NCBI GenBank assembly: GCA_963766725.1
Contig: CAVYBK010000006.1
Span: forward strand, 248,001-312,000
Reading direction: 5' to 3'
DNA from: DATEOR01 sp963766725
GTDB taxonomy: Bacteria > Actinomycetota > Thermoleophilia > Gaiellales > Gaiellaceae
DNA: 64,000 nucleotides
A program made the translations under genes and the position numbers. Positions 18,182 through 26,825 of this stretch are shown piece by piece. Position 1 is the stretch's first letter. Each line of letters opens with the position of its first letter. Under the pieces are notes generated by a model. It saw only the letters and a program-made list of their open reading frames with translations. It was not told the origin of the DNA and made no database searches.

Positions 18182-19536
18182 CGCGTGAAGAGGGAGACCG
18201 ACTCGACGTGCGGGGTGTGCGGGAACATGTCCACCGGCCGTACCCGCTCGAGCGTGTAGCCGTGGTCGGAGACGAGCGCCTTGGCGTTTCCGGCGAGCGT
18301 CGTCGGGTTGCAGGAGACATAGACGAGGCGAGGCGCCGCGAGGGCGCCGACATGCGCGAGCGCCTTGCCGGAGAGCCCGGCGCGCGGCGGGTCGACCATG
18401 ACGACGTCGGGGTCGCCGGCGCGGTCGCGGAGCTCCTCGACGTCCGCCCCGACGTCGCCTGCGAAGAACGCAGCATTCGGAAGGCCGTTCAGCTGACCGT
18501 TCTCTACGGCGCAGGCGATGGATTCCTCGGAGGAGTCGATTCCCCAGACGGTCAGGGCCTCGCGGGCCATGGCGAGGCCGATCGTTCCCGTACCGCAGTA
18601 GAGGTCGTAGACCGTCTCCTCGCCGGTCAGCCCTGCGTAGGAGATCGCGAGCGAGTAGAGGCGCTCGGCCATCTCCGTATTCGTCTGCAAAAAGGCGTTC
18701 GGCCGCACGCGAAAGCGGAGGCCGAGGATCTCCTCCTCGATCGCCTCCTCGCCCCACAGGAGTCGCGACGGGACGTTGGTGATCTCCGCGGGCGTGTCGT
18801 TCACGGCCCAGTAAGCGGAGCGCACCTCGGGGAACTCCTGTACCGCGGCGACGAAGCTTTCATCGTCGAACTCGCCAGGCGCGGTGACGAGGACGACGAG
18901 CGCCTGACCCGTGTTGCGCCCTTCGCGGACGACGAGATGGCGGAGGTAGCCCTCCTGCGACTCCTGGTCGTACGCGCGCAGGCCGATCTCGTTCGCCCAC
19001 TGCTTCACCCGGTTGCGGATGGCATTGCCGAGATCCGTCGTGAGCCAGCAGCGCTCGATGTCGAGCACCTCGTCCCAGCGACCTGCGCGGTGGAAGCCGA
19101 GCGCGACCTTTCCGTCGTCGTCCGTGAACGAGTACTCGAGCTTGTTGCGGTAGTGGAAGACGGACTCGGCCGGCAGGATCGGGTCGAGCTGGAAGCCTTC
19201 GAGCCGGCCGATGCGGGCGAGCGCATCGGCAACCTGGGCTTCCTTCGCGGCGGTCTGCGCCTCGTAGGCAAGGTCCTGGAAGCGGCAGCCTCCGCAGGCC
19301 GGGTAGTGCGCGCACGGCGCCTCGACGCGCGGAGCTCCCGCCTCGACGACCTCGAGCGCGGTCGCCTCCGCGTGATTCCGCTTCACCTTCGTCACCTTGG
19401 CGCGCACGGTGTCCCCGGGAAGGCCGCGGCGGACGAAGACGACGAAGCCGTTCAGGCGCGCGACGCCGTTCCCGCCGTAGGCGAGCGAGTCGATCTTGAG
19501 GTCGAGCTCCTGGTCCTTCTTGAGAGGGGCGGCCAC
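18178..19536 (-). CDS. TRAM-domain RNA uracil-C5 methyltransferase (RlmD/RumA type)
   Basis: 452 residues with an N-terminal TRAM domain (KIDSLAYGGNGVARLNGFVVFVRRGLPGD), an iron-sulphur cysteine set CAHYPACGGC, the SAM site DLYCGTGTIGLAMA, the catalytic motif with Cys in YVSCNPTTLAGN, and VDPPRAGLSGKA. These enzymes methylate uridines in 23S rRNA or tRNA with SAM. The precise target cannot be set from sequence. It is divergent from the selenoprotein candidate at 19578. Confidence 0.92.
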   Translation of the reverse strand: MAAPLKKDQELDLKIDSLAYGGNGVARLNGFVVFVRRGLPGDTVRAKVTKVKRNHAEATALEVVEAGAPRVEAPCAHYPACGGCRFQDLAYEAQTAAKEAQVADALARIGRLEGFQLDPILPAESVFHYRNKLEYSFTDDDGKVALGFHRAGRWDEVLDIERCWLTTDLGNAIRNRVKQWANEIGLRAYDQESQEGYLRHLVVREGRNTGQALVVLVTAPGEFDDESFVAAVQEFPEVRSAYWAVNDTPAEITNVPSRLLWGEEAIEEEILGLRFRVRPNAFLQTNTEMAERLYSLAISYAGLTGEETVYDLYCGTGTIGLAMAREALTVWGIDSSEESIACAVENGQLNGLPNAAFFAGDVGADVEELRDRAGDPDVVMVDPPRAGLSGKALAHVGALAAPRLVYVSCNPTTLAGNAKALVSDHGYTLERVRPVDMFPHTPHVESVSLFTR

Positions 19537-19565
19537 GGCCCGATGGTATCGGCGGTCTCGAGCGG

Positions 19566-19571
19566 TAGAGT
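19566..19571 (+). promoter_or_regulatory. -10 box of leaderless transcript
   Basis: TAGAGT, 6 nt, then GTG at 19578, the start of the selenoprotein candidate. Confidence 0.5.
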
Positions 19572-19577
19572 CGGCAC

Positions 19578-20261
19578 GTGCTCATCGGCGTCGTCGGCGA
19601 CAGGAACCCCGCGAACGAGACCCACACGATGCTCGACGCCAGCCTCGCCCACGCAGGCGCCGAAGGGGAGTGGATCTCGACGGACGCCGTGCCCCCGGCC
19701 GAGGAGCTGGAGGAGCGCTTCGCCGGGATCTGGCTCGCGCCCGCGAGCCCGTACCGAAGCATGGACGGCGCCCTCGCCACGGTCACGGCCGCGCGCGAGC
19801 GCGGCATCCCGCTCGTCGCCACCTGAGGCGGCTTCCAGCACGTGCTCGTGGAGTACGCACGGAACGTCCTGGGAGCGGAAGGCGCGGAGCACGCGGAGAC
19901 GAGCCCGGACGCCGCCGACCTCGTGGTCACCCCGCTCTCCTGCTCGCTCTGGGGGCAGGAACACCCGGTCGTCCTGGTGCCCGGAACCCGTGCGGCCGGC
20001 CTCTACGGCGTCGAGTCCGCAGTGGAGGACTACTTCTGCAGCTACGGCCTGAGCCCGGAATACCGGCCGCGGATGGAGGAGTCGGGCCTGCGGGTCAGCG
20101 GCGTCGACGAGGAGGGCGAGCCGCGCATCGTCGAGCTCGACGGCCACCCGTTCTTTGTCGCGACGCTCTTCTGCTTCCAGACGCGCTCACGGCCGGACGA
20201 GCCGCACCCACTCGTCGCCGGGTTCGTCGACGCGGCGCGTCAGTCCAGCGTCGTGACGTAG
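19578..20261 (+). CDS. CTP-synthase C-terminal-like selenoprotein candidate (in-frame TGA)
   Basis: The 227-residue frame resembles the glutaminase half of CTP synthase. TGA at 19824-19826 (residue 83) interrupts it exactly at the nucleophile-elbow cysteine: GIPLVAT, TGA, GGFQHVLVEYARNVLG. Similarity continues unbroken to HPFFVATLFCFQTRSRP and PHPLV. The His-Pro-Glu that completes a glutaminase triad is replaced by Cys199-Phe-Gln, so this is not a working amidotransferase; Sec83 and Cys199 could be a redox pair. I recall that curated annotation uses a family name CTP synthase C-terminal region-related (seleno)protein, which fits. A hairpin follows the TGA. The 3' end overlaps yjbQ by 22 bp. 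Confidence 0.75.
19839..19850 (+). promoter_or_regulatory. Candidate bacterial SECIS hairpin
   Basis: CACG-UGCU-CGUG begins 13 nt after the TGA: a 4-bp stem with a tetraloop whose second base is G, within the spacing known for bacterial SECIS elements. The lower stem is weak (UCCA/UGGA is an alternative pairing). Confidence 0.4.
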
Positions 20262-20641
20262 ACCTTCCGCGTACGCGGGCCGTCGAACTCGCAGAAGAAG
20301 ATCCCCTGGTAGGTGCCGAGGGCGAGCTCGCCCTCGTCGAGCGGCACCATGATCTGCGGACCGACGATCGTCGAACGCGCATGAGAAGGCGCGTTCGGGC
20401 CGTCGGCGTCGTCGTGGCGCCACTCCCAGTCCTCTCCGACGACGCGGCCGAACGCGCGCTCGAGGTCGTCGACGAGATCGGGGTCGATGTTCTCGTTGAT
20501 CGTCACCGCCGCGGTCGTGTGCGGGACGTAGACGAGCGCCGCCGAGCCCCCTCCCCCGTTGCCCCTGACCGCCTCGCGCACCTGCTCGGTGATGTTGACG
20601 AGCTCGGTTTTCTTCTCCGTTTGCACGTCGAACTGCCGCAC
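20240..20641 (-). CDS. YjbQ family protein (UPF0047)
   Basis: 133 residues with the whole YjbQ pattern: ITEQVREAV, VYVPHTTAAVTINEN, GEDWEWRHDDADGPNAPSHARSTIVG, and LGTYQGIFFCEFDGPR. Members have weak thiamine-phosphate-synthase activity in vitro, but the physiological role is unclear. The GTG at 20641 is supported by TAGGAT 7 nt upstream; longer frames upstream are the shadow of the peptidase gene. Confidence 0.92.
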   Translation of the reverse strand: MRQFDVQTEKKTELVNITEQVREAVRGNGGGGSAALVYVPHTTAAVTINENIDPDLVDDLERAFGRVVGEDWEWRHDDADGPNAPSHARSTIVGPQIMVPLDEGELALGTYQGIFFCEFDGPRTRKVYVTTLD

Positions 20642-20647
20642 GGCAGC

Positions 20648-20654
20648 TATCCTA
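20648..20654. promoter_or_regulatory. Shared divergent -10 element
   Basis: TATCCTA reads TAGGAT on the minus strand (7 nt before the yjbQ GTG) and TATCCT on the plus strand (9 nt before the peptidase ATG). One hexamer thus serves as -10 box in both directions. Confidence 0.45.
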
Positions 20655-20662
20655 CGACACGC

Positions 20663-22150
20663 ATGGCGACGGCCCCGGTGGCAGAGCTCGAGGCGTACCG
20701 GGACGAAGCCGACCGGTTCATCGCCGCGCTCGACGAGGAGTACTACCTCCATTTCGCGGGCCTGAAGGACGAGTTCGAGCTCTCCCCGATCTACGAGCGC
20801 TTCTCGGACCTGACGACGCTCGATGCGTGCCGGCGCCTCGCCGCGTCGGCCGAGATCGAGGGCCGCGGCGCCCGCGAGCTCTGGCGCTTCGGCTGCGAGG
20901 GCTATCTGGGAGACCTGACGCGGGCGGACGCCGAGGAGATCGCGGGGCTCGAAGCGTCGCTCTCGGCCACCGTGGACGGAGAGGAGATCGGCTACCGGCT
21001 CCTGCGCCCCTCGATCGCCAACGAGCCCGATCGCGACCGGCGCGAGCGGCTCGACCGCGCCCGGGTCTCGCTGACCGCGGAGCACCTGAACGAGCGCCAC
21101 GTCCGGATCGCCGAGGTACGAAGGTCCGCGACGAGGGAGCTCGGAGCGCCCACCTACCGCGAGCTCTACACGGGCTTCGGCTTCCCCCTCGAAGAGCTCG
21201 CCGCCCAGTGCGAGCACTTCCTCACGGACACCGAGGACATGTACGTGCGCACCATGGACGCACTCTTCCGGCGGCGAGTCGGGATCCCGCTCGAGGGGGC
21301 GAAGCGCTGGGACGTCCCGCGCCTCTTCCGCGCCAGCGAATGGGACACCGGCTTCCCCGGCCAGCAAATGCTTCCCGCGCTCGAGGCAACGCTCGCGGGC
21401 CTCGGGATCGACCTCGAGGCGCAGGGGAACGTCCACCTCGACATCGAATCGCGGCCGACGAAGTCCCCGCGTGCGTTCTGCGCGCCGATCGAGGTTCCCG
21501 GCCGCGTCATGCTCGTCATCCAGCCGATCGGCGGCCCCGACGACTGGCATGCGCTCTTCCACGAGGCGGGGCACACGGAGCACTACGCGCACACCTCCGC
21601 GGACCTTCCGGTCGAGGCACGCCGGCTCGGCGACAACGCCGTCACCGAGGGCTGGGCGATGCTGCTCGAGCTCCTGGTGAACGAGCCTACATGGCTCGAG
21701 CGGCGGCTCGACTTCGCAAGGCCGGAGGACTTCGCCGCCGAGGCGTCGGCCGGGCAGCTCTACTTCGTCCGCCGCTACGCGGCCAAGTTCCTCTACGAGC
21801 TCGAGCTCCACGGCGAGGCCGAGCTCGAGTCGATGCGCGGCCGCTACGTCGAGCGGATGCAGGATGCCCTGAAGATCGAGGTCTCCGACGTCGACTTCCT
21901 CGCGGACGTCGACGCCGGCTTCTACTCGTCGAGCTATCTGCGGGCGTGGGCCTTCGAGTCTCTCCTGCGCTCGTTCCTGCGCGAGGAGTTCGGGCGCGCC
22001 TGGTTCACGCGCCGCGAAGCGGGCTCGCTCCTCCGGGAGCTCTGGGCGGAAGGCCAGAGGCCGACCGCGGACGAGCTCCTCGGCGAGGTCGCCGGCGCCG
22101 AGCTCGAGCTCAGCGCGGTGGCGGAACGAATCGGCGAGACTGTCGCCTGA
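20663..22150 (+). CDS. M3-like zinc metallopeptidase
   Basis: 495 residues, mostly helical, with the zinc site HEAGH at 300-304 and a downstream glutamate in NAVTEGWAML, the layout of thimet-oligopeptidase-like (M3) enzymes. The later FYSSSYLRAWAFESLLR segment is also typical of this group. It has no signal peptide, so it probably trims peptides in the cytoplasm. The ATG at 20663 follows the shared divergent -10 box. The next gene starts on its stop codon (TGATG). Confidence 0.85.
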   Translation: MATAPVAELEAYRDEADRFIAALDEEYYLHFAGLKDEFELSPIYERFSDLTTLDACRRLAASAEIEGRGARELWRFGCEGYLGDLTRADAEEIAGLEASLSATVDGEEIGYRLLRPSIANEPDRDRRERLDRARVSLTAEHLNERHVRIAEVRRSATRELGAPTYRELYTGFGFPLEELAAQCEHFLTDTEDMYVRTMDALFRRRVGIPLEGAKRWDVPRLFRASEWDTGFPGQQMLPALEATLAGLGIDLEAQGNVHLDIESRPTKSPRAFCAPIEVPGRVMLVIQPIGGPDDWHALFHEAGHTEHYAHTSADLPVEARRLGDNAVTEGWAMLLELLVNEPTWLERRLDFARPEDFAAEASAGQLYFVRRYAAKFLYELELHGEAELESMRGRYVERMQDALKIEVSDVDFLADVDAGFYSSSYLRAWAFESLLRSFLREEFGRAWFTRREAGSLLRELWAEGQRPTADELLGEVAGAELELSAVAERIGETVA

Positions 22151-23475
22151 TGCGCAAGGTCCTGATCGCCGGCGCCGCCGGCCGCGACTTCCACAACTTC
22201 AACGTCGCCTTCCGCGGGCGGGACGACGTTCGCGTCGTCGCCTTCACCGCCACCCAGATCCCGGACATCGAAGGGCGCGTCTACCCGGCAGAGCTCGCCG
22301 GCGAGGGCTATCCGGACGGCATCCCGATCCGCGCCGAGGAAGAGCTGACCGATCTCATCCGGAGCGAGGAGGTGGACGACGTCGTCTTCGCCTACTCGGA
22401 CGTGACCCACGAGCACGTGATGCACATCGGCTCCATCGCCATGGCGGCCGGCGCCGACTTCCGGCTGATGGGCCCGCGCTCCACCGAGCTGCGCTCCGCG
22501 AAGCCGGTCGTCGCCATCTGTGCGGTGCGCACCGGCTCCGGCAAGAGCCAGACGACGCGCCACGTCGCCTCGGTCCTTCGCGGCGCGGGCAAGAGCGTGG
22601 CCGTTCTCCGGCACCCGATGCCCTACGGCGACCTGACGAAGCAGGCCGTCCAGCGCTTCGAGCGCTACGAGGATCTCGACGCGGCCGACGCGACCATCGA
22701 GGAGCGCGAGGAGTACGAGCCCCACATCGCCGAGGGCAACCTCGTCTTCGCAGGGGTCGACTACGGCGCCATCCTCGAGCGCGCCGAGCAGGAGGCCGAC
22801 GTGGTCGTCTGGGACGGGGGCAACAACGACATCCCCTTCATCCACCCGGACCTGCATCTCGTGGTCGTCGACCCGCACCGGCCGGGCCACGAGCTCCGCT
22901 ACCACCCCGGCGAGACCAACCTGCGCATGGCCGACGCCTGCGTCGTGAACAAGATCGACACCGCGCCCGAGGAAGGCGTCGAGGCCGTCCTCCAGTCGAT
23001 CCGCTTCGCGAACCCCGACGCCGCGATCGTCCGCGCAGCGTCTCCGTTCGAGGTCGAGCAGGACACGCACCAGATCGCCGGCAAGCGCGTCCTCGCGATC
23101 GAGGACGGGCCGACGCTGACTCACGGCGAGATGACGTATGGCGCCGCCGTGCTGGCGGCAAAGGCGGGCGGCGCCTCCGAGCTCGTCGACCCCCGTCCCT
23201 TCGCGGTGGGCTCGATCAAGGAGACCTTCGCGAAATACCCGCACATGACCCAGCTCCTCCCGGCGATGGGCTACGGCCGCAAGCAGATGGAGGAGCTCCG
23301 CGAGACGATCGAGCGCTCGGACGCCGACCTCGTCCTCATCGGGACGCCCATCGACCTCCGCCGCGTGATCGAGCTCGACAAGCCCGCGCTCCGGGTCACC
23401 TACAGTCTCCAGGAGATCGGCGAGCCGACGATCGCCCAGCTCCTCGCCGAGCGCGGGATCATCGACTCGGCCTAG
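22150..23475 (+). CDS. P-loop protein, cyclic 2,3-diphosphoglycerate synthetase-like
   Basis: 441 residues: an N-terminal nucleotide-fold (VLIAGAAGRDFHNFN), a P-loop RTGSGKSQTTRHV, a metal-binding VVWDGGNNDIPF, DPHRPGHE, and NKIDTAPEE resembling GTPase specificity. The arrangement matches proteins annotated as cyclic 2,3-diphosphoglycerate synthetase, known biochemically from thermophilic methanogens. Whether this organism makes that solute is unknown; many bacterial homologues are simply called GTPases. It is translationally coupled to the peptidase gene. Confidence 0.75.
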   Translation: MRKVLIAGAAGRDFHNFNVAFRGRDDVRVVAFTATQIPDIEGRVYPAELAGEGYPDGIPIRAEEELTDLIRSEEVDDVVFAYSDVTHEHVMHIGSIAMAAGADFRLMGPRSTELRSAKPVVAICAVRTGSGKSQTTRHVASVLRGAGKSVAVLRHPMPYGDLTKQAVQRFERYEDLDAADATIEEREEYEPHIAEGNLVFAGVDYGAILERAEQEADVVVWDGGNNDIPFIHPDLHLVVVDPHRPGHELRYHPGETNLRMADACVVNKIDTAPEEGVEAVLQSIRFANPDAAIVRAASPFEVEQDTHQIAGKRVLAIEDGPTLTHGEMTYGAAVLAAKAGGASELVDPRPFAVGSIKETFAKYPHMTQLLPAMGYGRKQMEELRETIERSDADLVLIGTPIDLRRVIELDKPALRVTYSLQEIGEPTIAQLLAERGIIDSA

Positions 23476-23519
23476 CCGGGCACAAGGACCGCGGTCGTGC
23501 GGGCGAATAAGCACGCGCT

Positions 23520-24432
23520 ATGGCCGCTCTGACCGTCGTCGCGCTCGGGGGCAACGCCCTGCTCGGTCCCGGCGAGCGTGGGACCGCCGCCGAGCAGCGG
23601 GCGAACCTCGCGTCGACCTTTGCCGCGACCGCCTCGATCCTCACGGACGGGCCCGTCGTGGTCACGCACGGGAACGGGCCGCAGGTGGGAAACGAGCTGT
23701 TGCGCCAGGAGCTGGCGAGCGCGGAGGCGCCTCCCCTTCCCCTGTACGTGGCCGTCGCCCAGACGCAGGCGGAGATCGGGGCGCTCGTCGCCGCCGAGCT
23801 CGAGCCCGTCTCGGGCAGGCGCGTGGTCGTCGTCCTGACCCGCGTCGTCGTCGCCGAGGACGACCCCGCCTTCGCCGACCCGACGAAGCCGGTCGGCCCC
23901 TTCTACGACTCCGAGCGCGCGCATGCCCTCGAGCAGGAGCGCGGCTGGGCGGTGCGCGAGGATGCCAACCGCGGCTGGCGGCGCGTCGTTCCCTCCCCGA
24001 GACCTCTCGAGGTCCTCGAGCTCGGGCCGATCAGGACGCTCCTCGAGAGCGGGGCGATGGTCGTCGCCGTCGGCGGCGGGGGGATCCCCGTCGTCGCCCG
24101 AGACGGGCGCCACGACGGTGTCGACGCCGTCATCGACAAGGACCACGCCTCCGCGCTCCTCGCCATCGAGCTCGGCGCCGAGCGGTTCGTCATCCTCACC
24201 CAGGTGCCCACGGTCTACACGGGCTTCGGCACCGACGAGCAGCAGGCAGTCGAGGAGCTCGTCCCCGGCCGCGACGACGGGCTGATCGACTCGCTCCCCG
24301 CGGGCAGCATGCGCCCGAAGGTGGAGGCCGCGTTCCGCTTCGTCCGCGAGACCGGCGGGGAGGCGCTCATCACGAGCTCCGAAGGCGCTCGCGGCCGGAG
24401 ACCCGGGCACCCGCGTCGTCGCGCCCGCCTAG
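23520..24432 (+). CDS. arcC: Carbamate kinase, frameshift near C terminus
   Basis: Amino-acid-kinase fold of about 304 residues: VVALGGNALL, VVVTHGNGPQVGNEL, VVAVGGGGIPVV, DAVIDKDHASALLA, LTQVPTVYTGFGT and SMRPKVEAA. Carbamate kinase makes ATP from carbamoyl phosphate. The frame breaks near 24390; the usual ending AGDPGTRVVAPA is intact in another frame and stops at 24432. With the argF gene just downstream it could form the ATP-yielding half of arginine/citrulline breakdown; no arcA is visible. TAAGCA lies 6 nt before the ATG. Confidence 0.92.
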
Positions 24433-24435
24433 GAT
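24430..24435 (+). promoter_or_regulatory. -10 box over the arcC stop codon
   Basis: TAGGAT, whose first three bases are the arcC stop codon, then 6 nt and the GTG of argF at 24442. Confidence 0.55.
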
Positions 24436-24441
24436 GCCCGC

Positions 24442-25380
24442 GTGATCTCGGCGCAGCTCAAGGGGCGGGACTTCCTGCGCGTGAACGACTGGGACGCGGA
24501 CGAGCTGATCAGCGTCCTCGACCTCGCCGACCGGCTGAAAGCGCGCCAGCGCGAGCGCGTCGAGCACCGCCACCTCGAGGGCAGGTCGCTCGGGATGATC
24601 TTCCAGAAGCCCTCGACGAGGACGCGCGTCAGCTTCGAGGTGGGGATGTTCCAGCTGGGCGGCACCGCGCTCTACCTCGCGGCCGGCGACCTGCAGCTCG
24701 GGCGCGGCGAGACGATCGAGGACACGGGCACCGTTCTCTCCCGCTACCTCGACGGGATCATGATCCGCACCTTCGCGCAGGCCGACGTGGACGCGCTCGC
24801 CGCCGCCGCGGACATCCCGGTCATCAACGGGCTCACCGACGACTTCCATCCGTGCCAGGCGCTCGCCGACGTGATGACGATCAGGGAGCGGCTCGGCGGG
24901 TTCGACGGCGTGCGCGTCGCATATCTCGGTGACGGGAACAACGTCTGCCATTCGCTCATGGTGGCGTGCGCGAAGCTGGGGATGGACTTCGTCGCCGCCA
25001 CACCGGAGGGGTACGAGCCGAGCGATGAGGTCGTCGGCTGGGCGCGCGCGGCCGCGAACGTCTCCGGACGGTCGGTCGAGCTGACGCACGACCCGCGCGC
25101 GGGCGCCGAGGGCGCGGACGTCCTCTACACCGACGTCTGGACGAGCATGGGCCAGGACGAGGAGCGCGAGCGCAGGCTCGCCGACCTCGCCGGCTTCGGG
25201 ATCGACGACGCGCTCCTCCAGCTCGGCAGCGAGCGGGCGATCGTCCTCCACTGCCTGCCGGCCCACTACGGCGAGGAGATCACGAAGGAGGTTCTCTACG
25301 GGCCGCGCTCGGCGGTCTGGGACCAGGCGGAGAACCGGCTGCACGCGCAGAAGGCGCTGATGGCGCTCGTGATCCGCTAG
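24442..25380 (+). CDS. argF: Ornithine carbamoyltransferase
   Basis: 312 residues with every family marker: KPSTRTRVSFEVG (carbamoyl-phosphate loop STRTR), DFHPCQALADVMT, YLGDGNNVCHS, and HCLPAHYGEEI. The enzyme joins carbamoyl phosphate and ornithine to citrulline, or runs backwards in catabolism. Adjacency to carbamate kinase favours at least partly catabolic use, though OTCs with this sequence also serve biosynthesis. The leaderless-type promoter gives it independent transcription. Confidence 0.95.
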   Translation: MISAQLKGRDFLRVNDWDADELISVLDLADRLKARQRERVEHRHLEGRSLGMIFQKPSTRTRVSFEVGMFQLGGTALYLAAGDLQLGRGETIEDTGTVLSRYLDGIMIRTFAQADVDALAAAADIPVINGLTDDFHPCQALADVMTIRERLGGFDGVRVAYLGDGNNVCHSLMVACAKLGMDFVAATPEGYEPSDEVVGWARAAANVSGRSVELTHDPRAGAEGADVLYTDVWTSMGQDEERERRLADLAGFGIDDALLQLGSERAIVLHCLPAHYGEEITKEVLYGPRSAVWDQAENRLHAQKALMALVIR

Positions 25381-25383
25381 GAC

Positions 25384-26074
25384 ATGCTCCCGCTCAGGGA
25401 CAACGTCCCGACCAGGCGGTTCCCGGTGGTGACCGTCGCGCTCATCGCGATCAACTTCGCCGTCTGGATCCTCTACGAGCTACCGCACCTGAACCGGGCG
25501 ATCCTCGACTCCGGCTACTTCCCGTGCGAGCCCGTGCACGACTGCGTCGCGCCGGGGAACCCGTGGTGGATCGACATCTTCACCGCGATGTTCATGCACG
25601 GAGGCTGGGAGCACATCCTCGGCAACATGCTCTTCCTCTGGATCTTCGGGAACAACGTCGAGGACACGCTCGGCCGGCCGCGCTTCGTCGCCTTCTACCT
25701 CGCGGGCGGGCTCTTCGCGACGCTGAGCCAGACCATCGTGACGCTCGAGGCTGGGTCAGCGCACCGCCGCCCAGATCCCCAACGTCGGCGCGAGCGGCGC
25801 GATCGCCGCCGTGCTCGGCGCCTACATCGTGCTCTTCCCCGGCGGGCGCGTGTTCACGTGGGTGATCCCGTTCTTCTTCTTCGAGCTGCCCGCGCTCCTG
25901 TTCCTCGGAATCTGGTTCCTGCTCCAGCTCTTCCTCGGCTCGCAGTCGGTCGTCGCGCCCGAGCAGGGCGGCGGCGTCGCGTTCTTCGCCCACGTCGGCG
26001 GCTTCGTCTTCGGCCTCCTGGCGATCAGGATCTTCTCGGCCGGCCGCCCCAGACCCGTGCGGCCCGCGTATTGA
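25384..26074 (+). CDS. Rhomboid-family intramembrane serine protease, frameshifted
   Basis: Rhomboid fold of about 230 residues. MFMHGGWEHILGNMLFLWIFG carries the loop-1 and HxxxN region; the catalytic serine is in NVGASGAIA and the histidine in AFFAHVGGFVFG. The frame breaks near 25752, between TIVTLEAG and GQRTAAQIPNVG, by one base. Rhomboids cleave membrane proteins within the bilayer. The stop overlaps the start of the next gene (TTGA), so translation is coupled to a soluble zincin. Confidence 0.9.
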
Positions 26075-26400
26075 CCTTCGACGAGCACGTGGAGCGAGCG
26101 CTTGCCTCGCTGCCGGCCGACCTGCGCGCGGCCATGTCCAACGTCGAGATCGTCGTCGAGGACGAGAACCCCGAGGACCCGGACCTCTTCGGCCTCTACT
26201 TCGGGATCCCGCTCACCGAGCGGCACGACTACTCGGGCGTCCTCCCGGACAAGATCGCCATCTACCGCCTGCCGCTCGAGGAGGAGTTCGGCGACGACCC
26301 CGCCGTGCTCGAGGAGGAGATCCGCATCACGGTCCTCCACGAGGTGGCCCACCACTTCGGGATCGACGAGGACCGCCTCGAAGAGCTCGGCTGGAGCTAG
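26071..26400 (+). CDS. Minimal zincin-like metallopeptidase (DUF1025 type)
   Basis: 109 residues with the zinc-site HEVAHHFGIDEDRLEELGW at the C terminus and GLYFGIPLTER in the centre, matching the small one-domain family often called metallopeptidase family protein. Function unknown. The TTG start overlaps the rhomboid stop. It meets the convergent DUF1360 gene on a shared CTAG. Confidence 0.88.
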   Translation: MTFDEHVERALASLPADLRAAMSNVEIVVEDENPEDPDLFGLYFGIPLTERHDYSGVLPDKIAIYRLPLEEEFGDDPAVLEEEIRITVLHEVAHHFGIDEDRLEELGWS

Positions 26401-26822
26401 TCGTCCTGAAGCCGCACGAAGGCGGCGTTGAGGAAGTCCGCGACTGCCTGGCCGCCGAAGATCGTCGTCACGAGCCGGGTCTGGCGCGGGAAGAGGACGA
26501 GCGAGTAGGTGAAGCCCGAAGCCGCCCAGAGGCCGATGCAGTGGGGGCAGGTGACGAGCTCGCCGAGTGCCCGCGCATGGCCTTCGCGCTTCGGCTCGGT
26601 CGCCTCGGGGTCCTCGGTCACGGGAGCACGGACGAACGACGTCACCCGGTCCTTGGCGATCAGGCGGCCGACCTTGTAGCTCGCGAGCCCGATCCGGACG
26701 GTGTCCGTGAGCGAGATCCGCTCGGGCAGCCTCCGTCCGGCCACGAAGAGGAACCCGGCCAGAGCGGTGCCGAAGGCCGCGGCGAGCGCCGCGTACTCGG
26801 GGAAAGGCTGTTCGTCTTCCAC
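26397..26822 (-). CDS. DUF1360 membrane protein
   Basis: 141 residues with an N-terminal membrane span, the family core RIGLASYKVGRLIAKDRVTSFVRAP, and TCPHCIGLWAASGF starting a second span. DUF1360 proteins have no known function. The GTG start is 3 nt after the ku stop, so it is the last gene of the DUF2231-ku-DUF1360 operon. Confidence 0.82.
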   Translation of the reverse strand: MEDEQPFPEYAALAAAFGTALAGFLFVAGRRLPERISLTDTVRIGLASYKVGRLIAKDRVTSFVRAPVTEDPEATEPKREGHARALGELVTCPHCIGLWAASGFTYSLVLFPRQTRLVTTIFGGQAVADFLNAAFVRLQDD

Positions 26823-26825
26823 CGG

